From Scylla paramamosain (lineage: Eukaryota > Arthropoda > Malacostraca > Decapoda > Portunidae): a stretch of DNA of 64,000 nucleotides. The stretch lies in contig NC_087158.1 of assembly GCF_035594125.1 (NCBI RefSeq), positions 6,126,501-6,190,500 of the forward strand. The letters run 5' to 3'. A program made the translations under genes and the position numbers. Every line of letters begins with the position of its first letter. Within the stretch, counting starts at the first letter, position 1. The notes below the pieces were generated by a model that worked only from the letters and a program-made list of their open reading frames with translations, made no database searches and had not been told where the DNA came from. Positions 1 to 13,901 of this stretch are shown piece after piece.

Positions 1-3000
1 GCTCAAAAACACTTAAAAGACATTTTTCTGGTAATGTCATTTAAGCGTTTTTATTGGAAATATGATCAAAAACACTCAAAATACATGTTTTTGGTAATGT
101 TATTCTGTTTCACCATAAGGTTTATTTTGCAAGCGTTTTAGTGTTTTGTTATATAAGGAGCTCAAAACACTTAAAGGCAAGTTCTTATTAAAAATTGCTT
201 TTATTCCAATGTAATGTGATTGCCTTGCTTTTTAGTGCTTCTTTGTCTAACACGCCCAAAAACACTCAAAAGATATTTTTCTGGTAATGTCATTTTTTTC
301 CCACATAAAGCTGGTTTCGCATGCAATTTAGGGTTTTGGTAACTAAGAATGTTAAAAGCACTCAAAATACACACATTTAGTAAGATTGTTCTGTTTCTCA
401 ATTAAGAATGTTGTTCATCAGTTTCAGTATTTTGGTATCTACGAAACATCTTCATATACACTAGTTTTTTTGCATTTTTTGCCTTGTAGTTCTTTTAAAC
501 TATAAAACACTCATTATACACTTTTCATGCAATGTCCTTTTCTTACCCATTACAGAGTGTTTTGCATCAATTTTCGTGTTTTTTATAGGTAACAAACTCA
601 AAAACACTCAAAATATACCTTTTTGGTAATGTTTTTCTATTTCCTTATATTGGTTTGTTTGCATCCGTGTTAGCGTTTTCTACGTGAAACACTGAGAAGA
701 CACGTTTTCAGTAATTTTGTTTTGAATTCCCATATAGAGTGAGTTCCTTATTATTTATTGTTTTGGTGCCTAACATGCTGAACAACTCTCAAAAGAGAGA
801 TTTCTGATAAGGTCGTTTAATTTCCTCATATAGGAGGCTTTGTATGCACTTTAGGGTTTGGTAAATAACAGTCCGAAAAAAAGATAAAATTAACTTTTTT
901 GATAATATTCTTTTATCATATAATTGCCCTGAATTTTCCTAGAATTTTGGCATCTCGGTACCTATGAAGATAAATTTTAAAAAATCCTATTTTTTATTTA
1001 TTTATTTATTTATTTTTCTCAATAAAGAGTGTTATTTGTGGGATTTACCTTTTTGGTACTTAAGGTTATTAAAAACACTCATAATAATAAGTAATGTCCT
1101 TTCGTTTCCCAAACATAAGGTTCCTTGCATGTATTTAAGCGTTTTTATAGATAACGTGATGAAAAATACTCAAAATTCAAGGTTTTGGTAATCTTATTCT
1201 GTTTCTCCATAGAGTGTTTTGCATGCGTTTTAGCAGTTTTGTATACAAGGAGCTCATAAACACTTGAAGGCAAGTTCTTGGTAAAAAATGGTTTTATTCC
1301 AATGTAATGTGATTGTCCTGCTTTTAAGAGCTTTATTACCTATCACGTTGAGAAACATTCAAAGATACTTTTCTTATAAAGTCATTTTTTTTCCCCACAA
1401 AGCTATTTTCGCATGTAATTTGGTGTTTTTGGTAACTATGAATGTGAAAAGCACTCAAAATACACTCATTTAGTAAGGTTGTTCTGTTTCTCAATTAAGA
1501 ATGTTATTTGTGTGTTTCAGCATTTTGGTATCTAAGAAATCTCTCCATATACACGAGTTTTTGCGTTGTTTGCTTTGTGGTTCTTTTGAAGTATAAAATG
1601 CTCATTATACACTTTTCTTGCCATGTCCTTTCGTTTCCCAATATAGAGTGGTTTGCATCAATTTTCGCGTTTTTATAGATAAAAAAGCTCAAAAACACTC
1701 AAGATATACATTTTTGTTAACGTTTTTATATTTTTTGATATTGGTTAGTTTACATCCGTTTTAACGTTTTTCTACGTAAACCACTAAGAAGACAAGTTTT
1801 CAGTAACTTTTTTTTGGATTCCCATATAGAGTGAGATCCTTATTATTTATCGTTTTGGTGCCTAACTTGCTAAAAAACACACAAAACATAGATTTCTGGT
1901 AAGGTCGTTTAATTTCCTCATATTGGAGGCTTTGCATGCACTTTAGGGTTTGGTACATAAAAGTCCGAAAAAAAAAACTGAAATTAACTCTCCATATACA
2001 CGAGTTTTTTGCGTTGTTTGCTTTGTTGTTCTTTTGAACTATAAAACACTCATTATAGACTTTTCTTGCAATGTCCTTTTGTTTCCCAATATAGAGTGCT
2101 TTGCATCAATTTTCGCGTTTTTTGTAGGTAAAAAGCTCAAAAACACTCAAAATATACCTTTTTGGTGACGTTTTTCTATTTCTTGATATTGGTTGGTTTG
2201 CATCTGTTTTAACGTTTTTCTACGTAAAACACTGAGAAGACACGCTTTCAATAACTATATTTTGGATTCCCATATAGAGTGAGTTCCTTATTTTTTATCG
2301 TTTTGGTGCCTAGCATGCTAAAAAACACACAAAACACAGATTTCTGGTAAGGTCGTTTAATTTCCTCATATTGGAGGCTTTGCATGCACTTTAGGGTTTG
2401 GTACATAACAGTACAAAAAAAAAGCTGAAATTAACTTTTTTGATAAAATTCTTTTATGACATATTTGCCCTGAATTTTCCCAGAATTTTGGCATCTCGGT
2501 ACCTATGAAGATGAATAACAAAAAAAAAAAAATCCTATTTATTTTATTTTTTTTTTATTTTTTTATTTTCTAAAAAAAGAGTGTTATTTGTGAGTTTTAG
2601 CTTTTTGTTACTAAAGTAACTTATAAAAACACTCATAATACACGTTTCTCGTAATGTCCTTTTGTTTCCAAAACATAATGTTCTGTGCATGTACTTAAGC
2701 GTTTTTATAGATAACGTGATCAAAAACACTCAAAATACATGTTTTTGGTAATGTTATTCTGTTTCTCCATAAAGTTTGCTTTTCATGCGTTTTAGCGGTT
2801 TGGTATATAAGGGGTTAAAAAACACTTAAATGCAAAATCTTCGTAGAAGTTGGTTTTATTCTCATGTAATGTGATTATTCTGCTTTTTATTGCTTAATTG
2901 CATATCACGCTCAAAAACTCTCAAAAGACACTTTTTTGGTAATATCATTTTTTTTCCCAAATGAAGCTAGTTTCGCATGTAATTTGGCATTTTTGTAACT

Positions 3001-3900
3001 AAGAATGTGAAAAACACTTAAAATACACAATTTGGTAAGTATGATTCTTGCATTTCATCATTTTGGTATGTAAAAATTTCTCTATATACACGAGTTTTTT
3101 TGTGTTTATTGCCTTATGGTTCTTTTAAAACTATAAAACACTCATTATACACCTTTCTCGTAATGTTCTTTTGTTTCCTAATATAGAGTGTTTTACATCC
3201 ATTTTTTGCATTTTTTGTAGGTAAGCTCAAAAACACTCAAAATATATCATTTTGGTAATGTTATTCTATTTCTTCATATAGGATGGTTTATATCCACTTT
3301 AGCGTTTTTCTACGTAAAACACTGAAAAGACACGTTTTTAATAATTTTGTTTTGGATTCACATATTGATTGATTTTCATATTATTTATCGTATTGGTGCC
3401 TAACATGCTGAAAAATATTGAAAAGACAGGTTTTTGGTAAAGTCATGTAACTTTCCTATATAGGTGGCTTTGCATGCACTTTAGGTTTTGGTACCAAAAA
3501 AAAAGCTAGAATTAACTTTCATGATAATGTTCTTTTTTTCACATAAATTCCCTGAATTTTTGCAGAATTTTTGGCATTTCGGTACTTATGAAGATGAAAA
3601 ACAAAAAACAAAAAAATTCCCATTTTTTTTTTTTATTTATTTTTTTTTTCTAAAGAGTGTTATTTGTGGGTTTTAGCTTTTTGGTACTGAAAAAACTTAA
3701 AAATCACTCAAAATACACGTTTCTCGTAATGTTCTTTCGTTTCCCAAACATAAGGTTCTTTGCATGTATTTAAGCGTTTATTTTAGATAACATGATCAAA
3801 AACACTCAAAATACATGTATTTGGTAATGTTATTCTGTTTTTCCATAAAATGTATTTTGCATGCGTTTTAGCGTTTTGGTATGTAAGGAGCTCAAAAACA
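1..3900 (+). repeat. Satellite block A, + orientation, 12-monomer higher-order repeat
   Basis: AT-rich tandem repeat with monomers of about 90-100 bp, each opening with a variant of AAAAACACTCAAAA and followed by TTTTGGTAATGT. The higher-order landmark GGTACCTATGAAG recurs near 957, 2,499 and 3,581, giving spacings of about 1,542 and 1,082 bp. The long first spacing comes from a local duplication (see 1,543-2,435). Bases 1 to about 2,850 align by eye, in the same orientation and order, to 51,064-53,487 at the other end of the array. The block stops at an orientation switch at 3,900/3,901. Short open frames here follow the repeat and differ between copies, so I treat none as genes. Confidence 0.93.
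1543..2435 (+). repeat. Local tandem duplication of about 445 bp inside satellite block A
   Basis: The stretch beginning CTCTCCATATACACGAG at 1,543 runs to about 1,987 and restarts with the same words at 1,988. The junction joins the A-rich monomer (CCGAAAAAAAAAACTG, near 1,964) to the short CTCCATATACACGAG monomer, a pairing not seen in regular copies. The matching interval at 51,064-53,487 has only one copy, so this is a recent gain of about five monomers, probably by unequal exchange. Confidence 0.8.
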
Positions 3901-5508
3901 GTCATGAATAACACTCTTAATTGAGAAACAGAACAATCTTAGGAAATGAGTCTATTTTGAGTGTTTTTTTCACATTGTTAGTGATCCAACCCCAAATTAC
4001 ATGCAAGAATGTGGAAAAAAAATGAAATTACTAGAAAAGTGTCTTTTTAGTGTTTTTTTTAGCGTGTTAGGCAATAAAGCACTAAAAAGCAGGACAATCA
4101 CATTACATGGGAATAAAACCAAATTTTACCAAGAACTTGCCTTTAAGGTTTTTGAGCTCTTAACATATTGAAACGCTAAAACGCATGCAAAACACCCTTT
4201 ATGGAGAAACAGAAAAACATTACCAAAAACATATATTTTGAGTGTTTTTGATCATGTTACTTATAAAAACGCTTAAATACATACAAAGAACCCTATATTT
4301 GGGAAACGAAAGGACATTATGAGAAACGTGTATTATGAGTGTTTTTAAGTTCCTTAAGTACCAAAAAGCTAAAACCCACAAATAACACTATAGAGAAAAA
4401 AATAAATAAATAAAAAAATCGCAATTTTTTTCTTTTTATTTTTTGTTATTCATCTTCATAGGTACCAATATGCCAAAATTCTGGCAAAATTCAGGGAAAT
4501 TCTGTGGAAAAAAGAACATTATCAAAAAGGTTCTAGATTTTTTTCGGACTCTTATGTACCAAACCTTAAAGTGCATGCAAAGCAACCTATATATGGAAAT
4601 AAAACGACTTTACAAGAGACCTGTCTTTTGAGTGTTTTTTTAGCATGTTACGCACCAAAACGATAAATACCATTGAAGTCACTCAATATGGTAATCCAAA
4701 ACAAAATTACTGAAAACATGTCTTCTCAGTGTTTTACGTAGAAAAACGCTAAAACGGAAGCAAACCAACCAATACGAAGAAATAGAAAAACATCACCAAA
4801 AAGGTACATTTTGGGTGTTTTTGAACTTGTAGCATACAAAAAACGCGAAAATGCATGCAAAGCACTCTGTATTGGGATTCAAAAGGACATTATGAGAAAC
4901 GTGAATAATGAGTGTTTTATAGTTTCACAAGATCCATAAGGTAAAAAACATAAAAACTCGTATATATGGAAAAGTTTCTTAGATACCTAAATGCTGAAAC
5001 TCATAACACTCTTAATTGAAAAACAGAACAACCTTACTAAATGCGTGTATTTTGAGTGTTTATTTTTTTCACATTCTTAGTTAAAAAAAAAAACGAAATT
5101 CCATGCGAATATAGCTTTATGTTTGGAAAAAAAATGACATTACCAGAAAAGTGTCTTTTGAGTGTTTTTGAGAGTATTAGGCAATAAAGCACTAAAAAGC
5201 AGGGCAATCACATTACATGGAATAAAAACCAGTTTACCAATAACTTGCCCTTAAGTGTTTTTCAGCTCCTTATATGCGCTAAAAACACATGGAAAACACA
5301 CTTTATATAGAAACAAAATAACATTACCAACAACAGGTATTTTGAGTGTTTTTTAATCATGTTATCTATGAAAACGCTTAAATACATGCAAAGAACCTTA
5401 TGTTTAGGAAAGGAAAGGACATTACGAGAAACGTATATTATGAAGGTTTTTAAGTTCCTTAAGAACCAAAAAATTAAAACCAACAAATAACACTCTTTAT
5501 AAAGAAAA

Positions 5509-5539
<31 letters not shown>

Positions 5540-8500
5540 TAAAAAAACGGTATTTTTTTTTTTTTTTGTAATTCATCTTCATAGGTACCGAGATGCCAAA
5601 ATTCTGGGAAAATTCTGGGCATTTATGTGATACAAAAATATTATCAAAAAAGTTAATTTCAGATTTTTTCCCAATGTTATGTACCAAACTCTAAAGTGAA
5701 TGCAAAGCCACCTACATAAGGAAATTTAACGACTTTACGAGAAACCTTACTTTTGAGTGTTTTTCAGTATGTTAGGCACCAAAACGATAATAATATAGAA
5801 GTCACTCAATATGGAAATCCAAAACAAAATTACTGAAAACGTGTCTTTTCAGTGTTTTACGTAGAAAAACGCTAAAAAGAATGCAAACCAACCAATATGA
5901 AGAAATATTACCAAAAATATATATTTTGAATGTTTTTGAGCTTGTTACCTAAAAAAAATGCAAAACATGGATGCAAAGTATTGCAAAACAAAAGGAAATT
6001 CTGAGAAACGTGTATAATGAATGTTTTATAGTTCCATAAGAACCAAAAGGCAAAAATCGCAAAAACTCGTGTACCTAGAGAAGTTTCTTAGATACCAAAA
6101 TGATGAAACTCATAAATAACACTTTTGATTGAGAAACAGAATTACCTTACAAAATGTGTGTATTTTGAGTTTTTTTCACATTGTTAGTTACGAAAATCCC
6201 AAATTACATGCGAAACTAGCTTTATGTGGGAAATAAATGACATTACCAGAAAAGTGTCTTTTGAGTGTTTTTGAGCGTTATATGCAACAAAGCACTAAAA
6301 AACAAAACAATCACATTACATTGGAATAAAACCAAATTTTACGAAGTATAAAAAAAAGAACAAGCTTACCAAATGAGTGTATTTTGGGTGTTTTTCACAT
6401 TCTTAGTTACCAAAACCCCAAATTGCATGCGAAATTTTGTTGGATAAAAATGTGGGAAAAAAATTACTAACATAAAAAGTTTTTTTTGAGTGTTTTGAGC
6501 GTGTTAGGAAATAAAGCACTAAAAAGCAGGGCAATCACGTTACATAGGGATAAAACCAATTTTTACCAAGAACTTCCCTTTGAGATTTTTTAAGCTCCTT
6601 ACATACAAAAACGGTAAAACGCATGCAAAACACCCTTTATGGAGAAACAGATTAACATTACCAAAAACACGTATTTTGAGTGTTTTTGATCATGTTACCT
6701 ATAAAAACACTTAAATATATGTTTGGGAAACGAAAAAATAACATTACGAGAAACGTGTATTATGAGTGTTTTTAAGTTTCTTAAGTACCAAAAATCTAAA
6801 AGCCACAAATGACACTCTTTATAGATAAAAAAAAATATATAAAAAAATAAATTAAAAAATAGCATTTTTTTCTTTTTTGTTATTCATATTCATAGGTACT
6901 GAGATGCCGAAAGTCTGGCAAAGTTCAGGGAAATTATGTGGAAAAAGGAACATTATCAAAAAAGTTAATTTTAGCTTTTTTTTCGGACTGTTATGTACCA
7001 AACCCTAAAGTGCATCCAAAGCCACCTATATGGGGAAATTACATGACTTTACCAGAAACCTCTCTTTTGAGTATTTTCTTTTTTAGCATGTTAGGCATCA
7101 AAAGGAAAAATAATATGGAGGTCACTAAATATGGCAATGCAAAACAAAATTACTGAAAACGTGTCTTTTCCGTGTTTTAAGTAGAAAAACGCTAAAACAG
7201 ATGCAAACCAACCAATATGAAAAAATAAAATAACGTTACCAAAAAGGTATATTTTGAGTGTTTTTGAGCCTGATAACCACAAAAAAACGTGAAAATGGAT
7301 GCAAAGCACTCTATATTGGAAAACAAAAAAACATTACGAGAAACGTGTATAATTAGTGTTTTATGGTTTCAGAAGAAACACAAGGCAAAAAACGCAAAAA
7401 CTCGTATATATGGATAAGTTTCTTAGATACCAAAATGCTGAAACTCATGAATAACACTCTTAATTGAGAAACAGAACAACCTTACTAAATGCGTATATTT
7501 TGAGAGCTTTTCACATTCTTAGTTACCAAAACCCCAAATTGCATGCAAAACCAGATTTATGTGGGAAAAAATGACATTCTCAGAAAGGTGTCTTTTGAGT
7601 GTTTTTCAGCGTGATAGGATATAAAGCACTAAAAAGCAGGGGAATCACATTAAATTCGAATAAAACCACTTTTTACGAAGAATTTGCCCTTAAGTGTTTT
7701 TGAGCTCCTTATATACCATAACGCTAAAACGCCTGCAAAACACACTTTATGGAGAAACAGAATAACATTACCAAAAACATGTATTTTGAGTGTTTTTGGT
7801 CATGTTATATATAAAAACGCTTGAATACATAAAAAGAACCTTATGTTTGGGAAACGAAAGGACATTACGAAAAACGTGTATTATGAGTGTTTTTAATTTC
7901 CTTAAGTACCAAAAAGCTAAAACCCACAAATAACACTTTTTATCTAGAATAAATAAATAAATAAATAAAAAAAAATAAAAAATAGAAATTTTTTTTGTCA
8001 TTTATCTTCATAGGTACCGACATGACAAAATTCTGAGAAAATTCAGGGCAATTATATGATAAAAGAATATTATCAAAAAAGTTGATTTTAGCTTTTTTTT
8101 TAACTGTTATGTACCAAACCCTAAAGAGCATGCAAAGCCTCCTATATGAGGAAATTCAATGACTTTACTAGAAATCTGTCTTTTGAGTGTTTTTAAGCAT
8201 GTTAGGCACCAAAACGATAAATAATAATGAACTCACTCAATATGGGAATCCAAAACAAAATTACTTAAAACGTGTCTTCTCAGTATTTTACGTAGAAAAA
8301 CAATAAAACGGATGCAAACCAACCAATATCAAGAAATAGAAAAAAAAATTACCAAAAAGGTACATTTTGAGTGTTTTTCAGCGTGTTACCTACAAAAAAC
8401 GCGAAAATTAATGCAAAACTCTATATTGAGAAAGAAAGGGACATTCCGAGAAAAGTGTATAATAAGTTTTTTTTTATAGTTCAAAAGAACCACAAGGCAA

Positions 8501-9580
8501 AAAACGCAAAAACTCGTGTATATAGAGAAGTTTCCTACATACCAAAATGCTGAAACTCATGAATAACACTCTTAATTGAAAAACAGAACAACCTTACTAA
8601 ATGCGTGTATTTTGAGTGCTTTTCACATTCTTGATTGCGAAACCAGCTTTATGTGGTAAAAAAAAAAAAAAGGCATTTCCAGAAAAGTGTCTATTGAGTG
8701 TTTTTGAGCGTGATAGGCAGTAAAGCACTAAAAAGAAGGGCAATCACATTACATGGGAATAAAACCAATATTTACCAAGAACTTGCTTTAAAGTGTTTTT
8801 GAGCTCCTTATATACCAAAACGCTAAAACGCATGCAAAACTCACTTTATGAAGAAACAGAATAACATTACCAAAAACATGTATTTTGAGTGTTTTAGATC
8901 ATGTTACCAATAAAACGATTAAATACATACTAAGAACCATATTTGTGGGAAACGAAAGGACATTACGAGAAACGTGTATTATTAGTGTTTTTAAATTCAT
9001 TAAGTACCAAAAACCTAAAAGCCACAAATAACTCTCTATTGAGAAAAAACACTAATAATAATAAAACAAAATATTTTTTTTCTTTCTTATTTATCTTCAC
9101 AAGTACCGAGATGCCAAAAATCGGGCAAAATTCATGAAATTTTGTGATATAAGAACATTATCAAAAAATTTAATTTTAGCTTTTTTTTCACTTTTATGTA
9201 GCAAACCCTAAATTACATGCAAAACAACCTATATGGGGAAATCAAACGTCTTTGCCTGAAAACTGTCTTATGAGTGTTTTTCAGCATGTTAGGCACCAAA
9301 ACGATAAATAACATGGAAATCACTCTATATGGGAATCCAAAACAAAATTACTGAAAACGTGTCTTTTCGGTATTTACGTAGAAAAACGCTAAAACGGATG
9401 CAAACCAACCAATATGAAAAAAAAAAAATAGAATAACATTACCAAAAAGGTATATTTTGAGTCTTTTTGAGCGTGTTACCTAAAAAAAAGGTGAAAATGG
9501 ATGCAAAGCACTCCCTATTCGGAAACAAAAGGACATTACGAGAAACGTGTATAATAAGTTATTATTTTCGAGCAAAAGAA

Positions 9581-9604
9581 CTTGTGGTTCACAAGAACCA
9601 CAAG
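9581..9604. other. Perfect 10-bp hairpin within a satellite monomer
   Basis: CTTGTGGTTC is followed by ACAA and then GAACCACAAG, a perfect 10-bp stem with a 4-base loop. It sits in the short monomer that normally reads GGTTCTTTTGAACTATAAAAC (other strand). The same hairpin occurs at 12,479-12,502 and 20,350-20,373, always downstream of TTATTATTTTCGGGC or a close variant, so it marks one sub-lineage of the repeat. Confidence 0.85.
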
Positions 9605-12478
9605 GCAAAAAACACAAAAACTCGTGTATACTCGTATAAAGAAGTTTCTTAGATACCAAAATGCTGAAACTCATGAATAACAATCTTAATTGAGAAACAG
9701 AACAACCTTACCAAAAGCTTGTATTTTCAGTGTTTTTCACATTCTTAGCAAAATCCCAAATAGCATGCGAAACTAGCTTTATGTGGGAAAAAAAAAATGA
9801 CAATACCAGAAGTGTCTTTTGAGTGTTTTTGAGCATGTTAGGCAATAAAGCACTAAAAAGCAGGGCAATCACATTACATGAGAATAAAACCAACTTTAAC
9901 CAAGAACTTGCCATTATGTGTTTTTGAGGTCCTTACATAACAAAACGCTAAAACGCATGCAAAACACTCCTTTATGGAGAAGCAGAAAAACATTACAAAA
10001 AATATGTGTTTTATGTGTTTTTGATCATGTTACCTATAAAAACGTTTAAATACATACAAAGATCCCTGTATTTGGGAAACGAAAGGACATTACGAGAAAC
10101 GTGTATTATGACTGTTTTTAAGTTCCTAAGTACCAAAACGTTAAAACCCACAAATAACACACTTTAAAGAGAATAAAAAATAAAAAAATATATAAAAAAA
10201 ATCACATTTTTTTGTATTGATTTCCATAAGTACCGAGATGCCAAAATTCTGCTAAAATTCAGTGAATTTATGTGAAAAAAGAAACATTATCAAAAAAGTT
10301 AATTATAGCTTTTTTTCGGATTGTTATTTACCAAACCCTAAAGTGCATGCAAAGCCACCAATATGAGGAAATTAAACGACTTTACCAGAAACCTGTCTTT
10401 TCAGTGTTCTTCAGCATGTTAGGCACCAAACCTATAAATAATATGGAAGTCAGTCTATATGTGAATCCTAAACAAAATTACTGAAAACGTGTCTTCTCAG
10501 TGTTTTACGTAGAAAAAAACGCAAACACGGATGCAAAGCAACGAATTTAAAGAAATAGAATAACATTACCAAAAAGTGTTTGTGATGTAAAAGCACTCTA
10601 TATTGGGAAGCAAAAGGACATTTAGAGAAACGTGTATAATGATTGTTTTATAGTTTCACAAGAACCACAAGACAAAAAACGCAAAAACTCGTGTATATAG
10701 AGAAGTTTCTTACATACCAAAATGCTAAAACACTTTTAAATGAGAAACAGAGCTACCTTACCAAATGTGTGTATTTTGAGTGTTTTTCACATTCTTAGTT
10801 ACGAAAATCCCAAATTACATGCAAAACTAGCTTTATGTGGGAGAAAACTGACATTATCAGAAAAGTGTCTTTTTGAATGTTTTTGAGCGTGATATGCAAC
10901 AAAGCACTAAAAAGCAGAATAATCACATTATATAGGAATAAAACCAACTTTTACGAAGAACTTGCCTTTAAGTCTTTTTAACTCTTTACATACCAAAACG
11001 CTAAAACGAATGCAAAACACCCTTTATTGAAAAACAGAAGAGCATTACCAAAAACCTGTATTTTGAGTGTTTTTGATCAAGTTAACTATAAAAACGCTTA
11101 AATACATGCAAAGAACCCTATGTCTGTGAAACGAAAGGACATTACGAGAATCGTGTATTATGATTGTTTTTAAGTTCCTTAAGTACCAAAAAACTAAAAC
11201 CCACAAATAGAGAAAATTTTTTTTTTTTTTTTTTTTTTTTATTCATCTACATAGGTATGAAGATGCCAAAATTCAGGCAAAATTCAGGAAAATTATGTAA
11301 AAAAAACATTATAAAAAAATTTTTTTTAGCTTTTTTCCTGAAATCTGTCTTTTGAGTGTTTTTCAGCAATTTAAACAATATTACTAAAAACGTGTCTTTT
11401 CAGTGATTTACGAAGAAAAACGCTAAAACGGATGTAAACCAACCAATATGAAGAAATAGAATAACATGTTTTTCAGCTTGTTACCTACATAAAATGCGAA
11501 GATGGATGGAAAGCACTCTATATTGGGAAACAAAAGAACATTACGAGAAACGTGTATAATGAGTGTTTTATAGTTTCACACGAACCACAAGGCAAAAAAC
11601 GCAAAAACTGGTGTATATAGAGAAGTTTCTTACATACCAAAATACTGAAATGCATGAATAACACTTTTAATTGAGAAACAGAGCTACCTTACCAAATGTG
11701 TGTATTTTGAGTTTTTTTCACATTCTTAGTTGCGAAAATCCCAAATTACATGCGAAACTAGCTTTTGTGGGAAAAAAAAAAGATATTACCAAAAGAGTGT
11801 CTTTTGAGTGTTTTTGAGCGTGATATGCAACAAAGCACTAAAAAGCAGAACAATCACATTACATGGGAATAAAACCAACTTTTACGAAGAACTTGCCTTT
11901 AAGTGTTTTTTTAAACTCCTTACATACCAAAACGCTAAAACGCGTGCAAAACACTCTTTATGGAGAAACAGAGTAACATTACCTCACTCAACATGTATGT
12001 TGAGTGTTTTTGATCAAGTTATTTATAAAAACGCTTAAATACATGCAAAGAACTTCATATTTGGGAAACGAAAGGACATTAAGAGAAACGTTTATTTTGA
12101 GTGTTTTTAAGTTCCTTTTGTACCAAAAAAAGCTAAAACCCACAAATAGCACTCTTTATAGAGAAAATGAAATAAAATAAAATAAAATATTTTTTTTTTT
12201 TTTTTTTGTTATTCATCTTCATAGATACTAAGATGCCAAAATACTGGCAATATTCTTTGGGAATCGAAAACAAAATTACTGAAAAAGTGTCTTTTCGGTG
12301 TTTTACGTAGAAAAACGGTAAAACGGATGCAAACCAACCAATATGAAGAAATAAAAATAGAATAACTTGTTACCTACAAAAAACGCGAAAATGGATGCAA
12401 ATCACTCACTATTGGGAAAGAAAAGGACATTACGAGAAACGTGTATAATGAGTGTCTTATTATTTTCGGGCTAAAGAA

Positions 12479-12502
12479 CTTGTGGTTCACAAGAACCACA
12501 AG
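12479..12502. other. Perfect 10-bp hairpin, second copy
   Basis: Identical stem and loop (CTTGTGGTTC, ACAA, GAACCACAAG), preceded by TTATTATTTTCGGGCTAAAG. Same monomer position as the copy at 9,581. Confidence 0.85.
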
Positions 12503-13901
12503 GCAAAAAAAAATCGTGTATATAAAGAAGTTTCTTCGATACCAAAATGCTGAAACTCATGAATAACAATCTTAATTGAGAAACAGAACAACATTACCAA
12601 ATGCGTGTATTTTGAGTGTTTTTTCACATTCTTAGCAAAACCCCAAATAGCATGCGAAACTAACTTTATGTTGGGAAAAAAATGAAATTACCAGAAGTGT
12701 CTTTTGAGTGTTTTTGAGCTTGTTAGGCAATAAAGCACTAAAAAGCAGGGCAATAATATTACATTGGAATGAAACCAAATTTTACCAAGAACTTACCTCG
12801 AAGTGTTTTTCAGCTCCTTACATACCAAATCGCTAAAACGCATGCAAAACACTCCTTTATGGAGAAGCAGAATAACATTACCAAAAATAAGTGTTTTTGA
12901 GTGTTTTTTATCATGTTACCTATAAAAACGTTTAAATACATGCAAAGATCCCTGTATTTGGGAAACGAAAGGACATTACGAGAAATGTGTATTATGAATA
13001 TTTTTTAGTTCCTTAAGTACCAAAACGTTAAATTCTACAAATAATACTCTTTATAGAGAGAAAAAAATAGCATTTTTATTTTTTTGTTATTGATGTTCAT
13101 CGGTACCAAGATGCCAAAATTCTGCCAAAATTCAAGGAAATTATGTGGAAAAAAGAACATTATCGAAAAAGTTAATTTTACCTTTTTTTTCGGAGTTAGT
13201 TACCAAATCATGAAGTGTATGCAAGCCACCTATTTGGGAAAATTTTACGACTTTACAAGAAACCTGTCTTTTGAGTGTTTTTCCGCATGTTAGGCACCAA
13301 AACGATAAATAATTTGAAAGTCACTCTATATTTATATCCAAAACAAAATGACTGAAAACGTGTCTTTTAAAAGATTTACGTAGAAAAACGCTAAAACGGA
13401 TGCAAACCAACCAATATGAAAAAATACAATAACATTACCAGAAAAGTATATTTTGTGTGTTTTTGAGCTTGTTACATAAAAAAAGACGCAAAAATGGTTG
13501 CAAAGCAGTGTATATTAGGAAAAAAAAAAAAAGGACATAACGAGAAACGTGTATAATGAGTGTTTTATAGTTTCACCAAAATCACAAGGCAAAAAACGCA
13601 AAAACTCGTCTGTGTGGAGAAGTTTCTAAGTTACCAAAATGCTGAAACTCATGAATAACACTCTTAAGAAACAGAGCAACCTTACTAAATGCGTGTATTT
13701 TGAGTGTTTTTTATACATTCTTAGTTACCAAAACCCCTAATTCCATGCAAAACTAGCTTTATGTGGGAAAAAAATGACATTACTAGAAAAGTGTCTGAGT
13801 GTTTTTGAGCGTATTAGGCAATAAAGCACTAAAAAGCAAGGCAATCACATTACATGGGAATAAAACCAACTTTTACCAAGAACTTGCCTTTTATTATTTT
13901 T

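Larger units (their letters stand above)
3901..13901 (-). repeat. Satellite block B, - orientation, regular higher-order repeats
   Basis: The same satellite read on the opposite strand: monomers appear as TTTTGAGTGTTTTTGAGC and the landmark as CTTCATAGGTACCGAGATG. Landmarks lie near 4,454, 5,578, 6,888, 8,011, 9,085, 10,226, 11,250, 12,219 and 13,096, so copies are about 0.9-1.3 kb with whole-monomer gains and losses. Each copy carries one monomer that is nearly pure A/T and very variable in length, for example 5,508-5,570 with a short (AT)n run. No gene is supported. Confidence 0.93.
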
